Position numbers and translations under genes: made by a program. A stretch of DNA of 64,000 bases, taken from the NCBI GenBank assembly GCA_019059635.1, contig JAGVRJ010000006.1, forward strand, positions 1,116,001 through 1,180,000, read 5' to 3'. Shown piece by piece: positions 56,170 through 64,000 of the stretch (positions are counted from its first letter, which is position 1; every line of letters begins with the position of its first letter). The notes below the pieces were generated by a model. It ran no database searches. It was not told the origin of the DNA and saw only the letters and a list, made by a program, of their open reading frames with translations. This DNA comes from Proales similis (taxonomy: Eukaryota; Rotifera; Eurotatoria; Ploima; Proalidae).

Positions 56170-57492
56170 TCAGATAAAGATGGAACTGGCACCCGAGTCG
56201 AGATGCGAGTTGATTTGGAGCGGCAAATGAAGGTGATGAGTTATGTGGCCGTTAGAGTCATTGGTCGAATTGTGAAATATAATCGCCGGATGAGAGGTTG
56301 AATGGCTGGGCAGAGATGCCAGATTGATCGCGTTTGCAAGCGGTGAGAATGATGTTTGACCTTGAGCCACGGAGTTAACTTCGTTCTGAGTCAACTGCAG
56401 ACTTGAATGCTGAGCCGCAAATGAGCTGAAGGCAGATTCAGCTTGGCGAGACGATTCGGCGCCAATGTTTACGGTTCGATGGCTTGTATTGCTCTCGTCT
56501 GACGCCTCGCTTCCACATTGCTTGTTGGTGCGCGCTTTCTTTTTCTTTGACGGCGTTGTCTCTTTTCGACTCACCGTCTTCCTCATTTGTTTGAGTGCAC
56601 ATGACTCCAAATGCACTTTCTTGTTAAAATCGCAAAGGTTTCCCAGCGAACGAGAGCAAAACCCACAAATATCGCTCGCACTGCTTAGGTCAGGAGCTGT
56701 GAAATTGCCTGATGTCACGATCTGTTTGTTGCTGGAGCGAAACGAATTAGAGCTCGCATGCGAAGTGGACGCTTCTGTTGACGGCTCGCAATCAGCACTG
56801 GTTGATAAATTAAGCTTTCGTTTTTTTGACTTGCAATAGTTCGAATGAATTCTCTTGTTAAAGTCGCTGAGATTTGCAAAAGACTTGAAGCAGTAAGCGC
56901 ACTGCGAGCCAAAGTCGCTAGAGTCGCCTGAGGCTCGTTTGTGTTTCTCTGCCACAATCCTCCGGTTGTTGTGGTTCAACTGGCTGGCTTCATTTCCTGC
57001 GTTGAAATTTGACTCGAGCGACTTGCGTATTTTGCAATGCTCATAGTGCATGCTCTTGTTAAATTCGTTGAGATTGGCCAGCGAGCGAGTGCAAAACATG
57101 CATGTTTCGGACATTTCGCCGGCCGCGTTCATCTCGTTGACTGCTTGGACATTGGTTTTATCACCGTTGGAATCGCTGCTCGATGACGATTTCATCTTGT
57201 TTAATTTGTTCTCAAAAACGAGACGCTTGATTTTGCAACATTTCAAGTGGATTCGTTTGTTGAACTCATTCTTGAAATCTTTGAACGACTTGTAGCAGTG
57301 GGGGCAGTTATTTCCCAAATAGGAATAGTCTTCGAGTTCGTCGTTTAGCGCATCCAGATTATACTCGCGGCACGATTCAACCAGTTTGCGCACTTTGCAT
57401 GTCTTCAAGTGCATTTTCTTGTTGAAATCGTTTAGACTGGAAAGCTGCTTGGAACAGTATATGCAGCTCTCTTCGCTAGACGGCTCTAACAT
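56170..57492 (-). CDS. Five-copy C2HC zinc-finger protein (FNK-type fingers)
   Basis: Intronless, 440 aa from the ATG at 57492. Five fingers share the pattern C-x2-C-x14(or 15)-H-x3-C with an invariant Phe-Asn-Lys four residues before the His: CIYCSKQLSSLNDFNKKMH, CPHCYKSFKDFKNEFNKRIH, CMFCTRSLANLNEFNKSMH, CAYCFKSFANLSDFNKRIH and CGFCSRSLGNLCDFNKKVH, each followed by x3-C and usually a Lys/Arg-rich stretch. The first two fingers lie close together; the others are separated by Ser/Asn-rich spacers of about 50 residues. The last 130 residues are Ser/Gln/His-rich. The fingers resemble UBZ4/Rad18-type C2HC ubiquitin-binding fingers more than classical C2H2 DNA-binding fingers, but the basic tails would also suit nucleic acid. 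I do not recognise an orthologue. Confidence 0.8.
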   Translation of the reverse strand: MLEPSSEESCIYCSKQLSSLNDFNKKMHLKTCKVRKLVESCREYNLDALNDELEDYSYLGNNCPHCYKSFKDFKNEFNKRIHLKCCKIKRLVFENKLNKMKSSSSSDSNGDKTNVQAVNEMNAAGEMSETCMFCTRSLANLNEFNKSMHYEHCKIRKSLESNFNAGNEASQLNHNNRRIVAEKHKRASGDSSDFGSQCAYCFKSFANLSDFNKRIHSNYCKSKKRKLNLSTSADCEPSTEASTSHASSNSFRSSNKQIVTSGNFTAPDLSSASDICGFCSRSLGNLCDFNKKVHLESCALKQMRKTVSRKETTPSKKKKARTNKQCGSEASDESNTSHRTVNIGAESSRQAESAFSSFAAQHSSLQLTQNEVNSVAQGQTSFSPLANAINLASLPSHSTSHPAIIFHNSTNDSNGHITHHLHLPLQINSHLDSGASSIFI

Positions 57493-58129
57493 TACCGAAC
57501 TAATCCTGTGTAACCGGACCAATGCTTCTTTAGCTTGGTAATGAGCTTGCTAACTTCGGCGCAGCGATCGAAACTTTTTATGAATGTAATTATGAACAGT
57601 TGTAAGTGAATGCTAAGACCCACGCTCATTTATCTCCCCTCCCTTGGTTCTCCATCTTTAGAGCAAATTATAATGCATGTATGATTATAATTGCCTTGAT
57701 TGCGCCCGCGTGCAGAACTAAGTTAACATGGATGTTGATTTATTGCAAGCTCATACATGCTCGAACAGCTAGCAGCTTTTTCTAAAATTGAAGTAAACTT
57801 GAGAGCATTCGAGCTTCATCAGACTGATTTGCCTTTTTATTCGTTTTTCTTTTCGTATTCTTCTGGATTTAACTTCAGACTCTGGAATAAAATGAATTTG
57901 ACCACCGGCAATAGAATGTTTGTTTTCACGGCCAGTTGCTAGATATATTTATTTCATCATTTTCTTTCATAAAAAACTTTCCTTTGCAGCTTTGAATTTT
58001 TAATCCAAACAATCGCTGCTCATGAAATGCAGACCATTACTCGTGCGTTACTTAACACTAGTCCTTGTTTTAGCTTTGTGTTAAACTTTAGTAAAAACGC
58101 TCGGTTGTTTAGATTTCATAGTCGCAGCC
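57493..58129. promoter_or_regulatory. Divergent upstream region of the zinc-finger gene and SPT16
   Basis: 637 bp between divergent genes; presumed promoters. No distinct motif seen. Confidence 0.4.
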
Positions 58130-61100
58130 ATGCCTGATCTGGATCGTGATACTTTTAATAAGAGGCTCAAGCGGCTCTACAACTACTGGGAAGTAAGTCA
58201 AGTCTAAGAATATTGGAGCACCGTTTGAGCCTAAAACGATCCATATGTAGAATTCAAGTGAAGAAAAACTTGACGCCATTTGCGTGGTGAGCGGTGCAGA
58301 CAGCGAGAGCTCCTACTACAAAACAACAGCAATACAAGTAAATTGTTTGATAGATAGACCTATGCGACTATGTGTGATCTAGGAACTTGTAATTCTCTGT
58401 AGCAATGGCTATTCGGAATTGAGATAACAGACACGATCATTCTGTTCTTGGACAAACTGGTTGTGTTCGTCTCGAGCCCAAAGAAAATAGCCTTTTTCAA
58501 GCAGGTCGAAAACGGAAAGGAAAATGAACAGCTGCCTGCGTTTAAATTCATCTCACGAGACAAAGTTGATCCGGAGAAAAATTTCATCAAAGAAGCCATT
58601 GAATGTATAAAAAAAAGCAAGAGCGGCTCTCGAATTGGATCATTTCCCAAAGATAAGTACGAAGGCGAGTTCTTCAAGGACTGGAACAAGGCCATTGACC
58701 AGGCTGGCTTTGAGAAAATCGACGCCAGTGTGATGATTGCGCACGTACTCGCAGTCAAAGACGACCAAGAGCTTGCTCATTGCAAAAAAGCGGCCGAAAT
58801 CACAAACCGCATATTCAGCAAATACCTGAAGGATCAAATAATAAATATAATCGACGGCGAGAAAAAAGTGAAGCACGCCAAACTGTCGGAAGGCGTAGAA
58901 CAAGCAATGAGCGACTCGAAGCTTGTGAGCACTGATGATCAGCAACTAGTGGAAATTTGCTATCCGGCAATCATTCAGAGTGGTGGAAACTACAATTTAA
59001 AATTCAGTGCCACAAGCGACAAGAACAACTTGCACTTTGGCACTATAATCTGTGCACTCGGATTTAGATACAAAAACTATTGCTCAAACATTGTTCGAAC
59101 GCTGATGGTTGAGCCGAGTCAGTCGATGCAGGATAATTATAAGTACCTGCTTGGTTTAGAAGAAGAGCTTCTAGGCCAGCTCAAGGACGGCAAAGCTCTG
59201 AATGAGGTCTACGACCATGTAAAAGAAAAATGCCGTTCAGAACGAGAAGATCTTGTCGATAAGCTCACTCCAAATTTCGGCTTTTTGATCGGCATTGAGT
59301 TCAGGGAATCCAATTATCTGATATCGAATAAGTGCAAGGCTGAAGTAAAAGCTGGCATGGTATTTCAGATCAGCATTGGCTTTTCAGATCTAGTCAATTC
59401 AGAGGCCAAGAGTGAAGCGGCCAAGAAGTACGCCCTTTTCATTGGTGATACAGTCCAAGTGAACAAAGACGAGCCGGCAACAGTTCTCACGTTGGCCAAG
59501 AAAAAAATTGAGAACATTGGCATTTTTATCAAAGAAGAAGAGGAAGGAAGTGAGGACGAGGAAGCAGAAAATGACAATAAAGAGTTTCTGTCTCGAACCA
59601 CTCGTGGCGCTGTCTTGGCCACTAAGACAAGAGCGGACACAAATCAAGAACAGCAGCGAAAAGAACATCAAAAAGAGTTGGCCAAACGACTGAACGAGGA
59701 GGCCAAGGAGCGAATTCTTAATCAAAAAGGCGATGCGCCCAAAGAAAAGTTGAGGCGAGCTGCGATCGCTTACAAAAACCTCACGCATTTTCCATTCAAA
59801 CAGAGCGACGTTCAGGAGCTGAAAATCTATGTCGACAAGGGACATGAGTGCATCATCTTGCCTATATTCGGTTCGCCGACGCCATTCCACATTTCAATGG
59901 TGAAAAATCTCAGCTCTTCGGTGGAAGGCGATTTCACCTATTTGCGTCTGAACTTTTTCAACCCGGGCGTAGCTGTTAACAAGCAGCCAGCGAGCATGGC
60001 AACTACATCCGAAGGTGTCAACGCCAGTCAGGACAGCATTTTCATCAAAGAGATAACGTACAGAGCAACAAACGTGAAAGAGGCCGGCGAGATCTCGGCG
60101 CCGTCCACAAATCTCGGCCTCGCATTCAAAGCGATCAAAGACCTCCAAAAAGAGTACAAAGAAAAGGAGAACGAAGAAAAGGAGAAAGAAGGCACCGTAA
60201 AGCAAGACAGTTTGATATTGTCAAATAACAAGAACAATCCCAGACTGAAAGATCTCTACCTGCGACCGAATGTGGTTCAAAAGCGCACGCCCGGAACTCT
60301 GGAAGCGCACACAAACGGCTTTTTGTATACCTCGCTGCGCGGTGACAAAATAGAAATTCTCTACAACAACATTAAACACGCAATATTCCAGCCGTGTGAT
60401 CACGAAATCATTATTCTAGTGCATTTTCACCTCAAACACGCCATCATGTTCGGCAAAAAAAAGAACATTGACATTCAGTTTTATACTGAGGTGGGCGAAG
60501 TGATCACAGATCTTGGAAAAAACAACCGAGGTGGCGATCGAGACGACATCCTCGCTGAGGAGGCCGAGCGTGAAATGAGACGAAAGCTGAACATGGCGTT
60601 CAAGTCGTTTATTGAAAAAGTGGAGACTTTAACCAACGGACAGGTGGCATTCGAAAAGCCCTTCCGAGATTTGGCCTTCAATGGCACACCGTTCCGTAGC
60701 ATGGCCCATCTGCAGCCAACAAGCTCTTGCTTAATAAACGTCACCGAATGGCCTCCGTTCGTGCTCACTCTCGAACAGGTCGAGCTTGTTCATTTTGAAA
60801 GAGTTAGCTTACAGCTAAAGAATTTCGACATGGTCTTCATATTCAAGGACTACACGAAAAAAGTGGCAATGATCACTTCGATTCCGATGAATCAACTCGA
60901 TCAGATCAAAGAGTGGCTCAATTCTTGTGACATCAAATACACAGAGGGCTTGCAGAGTTTCAATTGGCCCAAAATTATGAAAACAATCGTCGATGATCCG
61001 GAAGGCTTTTTTGATCAGGGCGGCTGGAATTTCCTCGAGCCAGAGAGCGACAATGAGTCTTCTAAGATGGACAGTGAAATATCAGATGAAGAAGACGACG

Positions 61101-61351
61101 CGTACAAGCCGAGCGACAGTGAATTTGAAGACGAGGAGTCAGAGTCGGACTACTCCGAGAGTGAGCTTGAAGAAACCGAGTCAGAAAGTGGCTCTGAAGA
61201 GTCCGACTCCGAGTCAGGCAAAGACTGGAGCGAGCTTGAAGAAGAAGCGATGCGTGAGGACCTTAACAAAAGTGACGCCAGCGAACGAGACACCAAAAAG
61301 CGAAAGAAACCGACTAGTAGTGGAAACGCGTCAAAAAAGAGTCGACGTTAA
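58130..61351 (+). CDS. SUPT16H: SPT16, FACT histone chaperone subunit
   Basis: Exons 58130-58192, 58251-58337 and 58403-61351; 1032 aa (human 1047). The N-terminus (DTFNKRLKRLYNYW, QWLFGIEITDTIILFL) starts the aminopeptidase-like domain, which as in all SPT16 lacks the metal-binding residues. The middle part has the dimerisation and PH-like domains with NTRTR-type family blocks (AYKNLTHFPFKQ, YLRLNFFNPG, LYLRPNVV, HTNGFLY). The C-terminus ends FFDQGGWNFLEPESDNE, the universal SPT16 phrase, then about 100 acidic Asp/Glu/Ser residues and a basic nuclear signal (KKRKKPTSSGNASKKSRR). With SSRP1 it forms FACT, which removes and redeposits H2A-H2B during transcription and replication. AATAAA signals at about 61438 and 61550. 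Confidence 0.97.
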
Positions 61352-61741
61352 AACGACTAGGCTACCTCTACGACACGAACAGGAATAGGCACCAACGATA
61401 CCAAATCAACAACCTCTAGAAATGAAGACCTTCTTTAGAATAAAAAACAAGCAACTAAAATATGCCTCTCCAAATTGAGGCATCACTTCCAACAGTTCTG
61501 GATCGAAATTTCACATTTATTTTTTTTTATAAAAAATCTCAAAATTTGCAATAAAATCATTTGAAACTCCAGATAGAAATAAAGTGGAACCAAATGAAAT
61601 AAAATAATTTCTGCTCAAACTAAGAACCGTATTTTACTAGGGTACACTTTAAGTTAACTCTATCGCACGCACACACACCCCCCAAACATTTTACGTCTTG
61701 TATATAAGTACGAAATAGACGCGAGCTACATTAATGCAATT
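61352..61741. other. SPT16 3' UTR and LDHD upstream
   Basis: Several AATAAA signals (61438-61605). TATATAAG at about 61699 is a possible TATA box 43 bp before the LDHD ATG. Confidence 0.5.
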
Positions 61742-63560
61742 ATGCATAAGCTAAGGCTGATTTCAAAATCTGTTTGTGGACAGCGCAGCTATTCGAAGCT
61801 GAGCCCATCGATTGCTTCATCCATTCGAGCAATATTTGGCAGCGATAACTTCACCGAATCGGAGTCTATTCGTCACCACTACTCAAAGGATGAATCGCTG
61901 CACAGGTTCACCCTTTGGCCGCTTTGGTCTCGCCCAAGTCTCATCTTAATTATTAAATTTCAGAGAACATTTGCCTGATGCAGTTGTCTATCCGCAATCA
62001 GTCGAACAGATATCCGATCTAATGATGATCTGTAGTCAGCATAGAATACCGGTCATTCCCTACGGCGCGGGCAGTGGCTTCGAAGGAGGAATCAACGCGG
62101 TTCATGTAAGACAAGTAGATCAAGAGGTTCTAAGATTGATTGACATCACCTGTTAGGGCGGCATTTCAATCGATACTTCCAAACACATGAACAAAATACT
62201 TCATGTGAATGCTGACGACTTTGACTGCCAAGTAGAAGCAGGTGTGACTAGAAAGCAGCTAAATAACTACTTGAAAGACACTGGCCTGTGGTTTCCAATT
62301 GATCCCGGAGGTTATTTCCAGATAATAAGTGTGGTCTTTACTCTTTAACTTGACTGTCTTTTAAATTACAGCGGACGCATGTCTGGGAGGAATGTGCGCC
62401 ACGAGTGCATCCGGCACAAACGCGGTTCGCTATGGCACTATGAGAGAAAATGTGCTCAATCTGGAAGTTGTTCTTGCCAACGGTAAAGTGATCGAAACCG
62501 GTGGCAGAGGCGTGAGAAGTAGAAAGAACGTGGCCGGTTACAATTTGACAAACTTATTTGTGGGATCCGAGGGAACACTGGGAATAATAACCAAAGTTTC
62601 GCTCAAGCTAAACGCCCAGCCAGAGTCAATAATGAGCGCGGTGGCCACATTTCATGACATAAAATCTGCGGTACAGAGCACAGTAGAGATCATGCAGAGT
62701 GGAATGTCAATTGCCAGAGTGGGTAGGCCTTCTTTTCGGGCAAGCCAAGTAAATTCGTGTCTAACTCTGGAAAAAAAAAGAATTTCTGGATGAAAAAAGC
62801 ATTCATGCCAACAATAGATACAACAACATGAACTTGGACGAGACTCCGACTTTATTCTTGGAGTTTCACGGTTCAGAGGACTCCATCGAGCAGCAGGCTT
62901 TATACACAAGTAGGTTGACATCTTCTTCTTTTAAATTTTCACCTTGCATCGTCGTTTTTATTCATTTGCTTAATTATATATTCGCAAAATAAAGAGGAGA
63001 TTTGCGAGGAGAACAGTTGCAAGAAGTTTGACTGGGCCACAGATGCTGACGAGCGTATGAAGCTCTGGAATGCCAGACACAATAGCTGGTTTGCTTTCAA
63101 AGCTCTCTACCCGAACAGAAAGGCAATATCGACCGACATTTGCGTGCCAATATCAAGACTGCCCGAGATTTTGGTGCAAACCAAGCGAGACATTGAAGAG
63201 CACAAGCTCAAAACAACTATCGTCGGACACGTGGGCGACGGAAATTTTCACACATTCATCTCTTTGGACGTGAATGATGGCGAAGAGATGAGTAACTACC
63301 GAGAGTATAATCGCAAGCTGGTGAGCCACGCTCTCCGACTTGAAGGAACATGTACCGGTGAGCACGGAATCGGATTAGGTACCGCAATCCTTCGCTGCTA
63401 GTTAAATCGGTTTTTACTAATAATCGCGAAATTGACTTGTAAAGGTAAACGAGAATATTTGGTCAAACAGGTCGGAGCTGATGCTCTAGAGGTGATGAGG
63501 GCTTTGAAGTTGAGTCTCGATCCTCATTCGATTCTTAATCCGGGCAAAATATTCGAATGA
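61742..63560 (+). CDS. LDHD: D-lactate dehydrogenase, mitochondrial FAD enzyme
   Basis: Seven exons: 61742-61905, 61964-62105, 62157-62310, 62372-62722, 62781-62909, 62995-63378, 63445-63560; 479 aa. The basic N-terminus (MHKLRLISKSVCGQRSYSKL) fits a mitochondrial presequence. The FAD-binding PCMH domain has PDAVVYPQSVEQI, IPYGAGSGFEGG, FPIDPGADACLGGMCATSAS and GTNAVRYGTMRENVL. The C-terminal cap has FLEFHGS, STDICVPISRLPEI, IVGHVGDGNFH with the catalytic histidines, GTCTGEHGIG and the closing NPGKIFE. It oxidises D-lactate (and related 2-hydroxy acids) to pyruvate, passing electrons to cytochrome c. The stop lies 5 bp from the stop of the convergent minus-strand gene, so the 3' UTRs must overlap. 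Confidence 0.96.
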
Positions 63561-63565
63561 AATTT

Positions 63566-63932
63566 TTATTGTTTGCACATTTCTAAAATGAAATTATCGA
63601 ACAGCGCTCTATCCTCTTTGCTTTTAATGTAGTCCTCTTTGAGACTTTTTTCAATATGACGCCGATGTCGGGGAAACTGAGTGTAAGCTCGATTGTAGAA
63701 CTCAACACATTCCCTTAATGCAACGCTCCATTCAGTGAACTTGAACCCAAAGTGTCGCCTAAGCTTCCCAGTGCTGAGTGCGCCTTTTGTTACGCTTGGA
63801 AATGGCTGAACAGGTTCGCTGTTGGCTTCTGAGTCTTCTGATTGGAACGAAATTTTACCGCTCAAACCTGGCTTGATTTGGTCAGCCAGTAGCTCGTGAA
63901 ATTCTGTCAAACTCAGCGGCTTTTCGAATCCT
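63566..63932 (-). CDS. Partial: C-terminal exon of a probable extended-SDR / epimerase-like protein
   Basis: The last exon of a gene that enters from beyond the right edge; the exon probably begins after an acceptor-like AAG near 63933. About 120 residues end ALFDNFILEMCKQ. The segment TKGALSTGKLRRHFGFKFTE, then WSVALRECVEFYNRAY, has the usual form of the substrate-domain end of NAD-dependent epimerase/dehydratases, where a helix of the type (S/D).KAR..LG(Y/F)P.....L...V(E/D)(Y/W)Y recurs. The catalytic part is off-window, so function is inferred only from this tail. Confidence 0.5.
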
Positions 63933-64000
63933 TTTTTTTACATTCCTATAGTTGATCAGTATGTATGACTAAGGATCAAAGCTAACCTAGATTGTAGATT

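Overview
The window is nuclear DNA from a small-genome animal, most likely a protostome invertebrate. The evidence is animal-type gene content (BORA, WDR47, CREBRF/REPTOR, SIKE/FGFR1OP2 family, NUDT9, a Ly6 protein of the quiver/sleepless type), GT-AG introns mostly 55-80 bp long, TATA boxes and AATAAA signals. About 28 protein genes fit into 64 kb. I cannot name the phylum from this sequence. No rRNA, tRNA, CRISPR array, transposon or viral gene was recognised. All exon models come from reading splice sites, reading frame and conservation by eye; spliced lengths were checked to be in frame.

Layout. 0-2 kb: 3' part of a leucine-rich-repeat (LRR) gene. 2.5-7.9 kb: five tandem three-exon secreted lipocalins of two subtypes. 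8-9.7 kb (minus): RING-finger protein and a WD40 propeller that carries a signal peptide. 10.4-13.3 kb (minus): CREBRF/REPTOR bZIP factor, head-to-head with WDR47 (15.2-17.9 kb, plus). 18.3-20.5 kb: second secreted LRR gene, a paralogue of the first, with a one-base frameshift near its end. 21.1-24.2 kb (minus): PPM1A-type phosphatase split by a 1.37 kb intron. 26.4-27.9 kb (minus): small coiled-coil/MIF4G protein. 28.6-31.2 kb: BORA. 32.3-33.8 kb: OMA1. 34.2-36.8 kb: ACSF2, 14 exons including 10- and 12-nt micro-exons. 36.9-37.9 kb: secreted C-type lectin. 39 kb: unknown 162-aa protein. 39.9-40.7 kb (minus): C/EBP-gamma-like bZIP. 41.6-44.6 kb: LSM4, an SDR-fold protein, and a SIKE/FGFR1OP2 coiled-coil protein. 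45-48.3 kb (minus): tandem NUDT9 paralogues. 49.3-51.9 kb: F-box/WD40 protein and NOPCHAP1. 52.8 kb (minus): single-pass membrane protein. 55.2 kb: Ly6 protein. 56.2-57.5 kb (minus): five-copy C2HC zinc-finger protein. 58.1-61.4 kb: FACT subunit SPT16. 61.7-63.6 kb: D-lactate dehydrogenase. The last gene (minus, partial) looks like the end of an extended-SDR epimerase.

Themes. Most loci are single-copy housekeeping genes with no operon logic. Accessory content is extracellular: lipocalins, two secreted LRR proteins, secreted WD40, C-type lectin, Ly6. Mitochondrial genes (OMA1, ACSF2, LDHD, probably NUDT9) are scattered. The strongest oddities are the secreted WD40 propeller, the five-fold FNK-type C2HC finger protein, the ACSF2 micro-exons that encode the AMP-binding signature, a high share of GC-AG introns (five of about 85, all with donor GCAAGT), and the frameshift in the second LRR gene.
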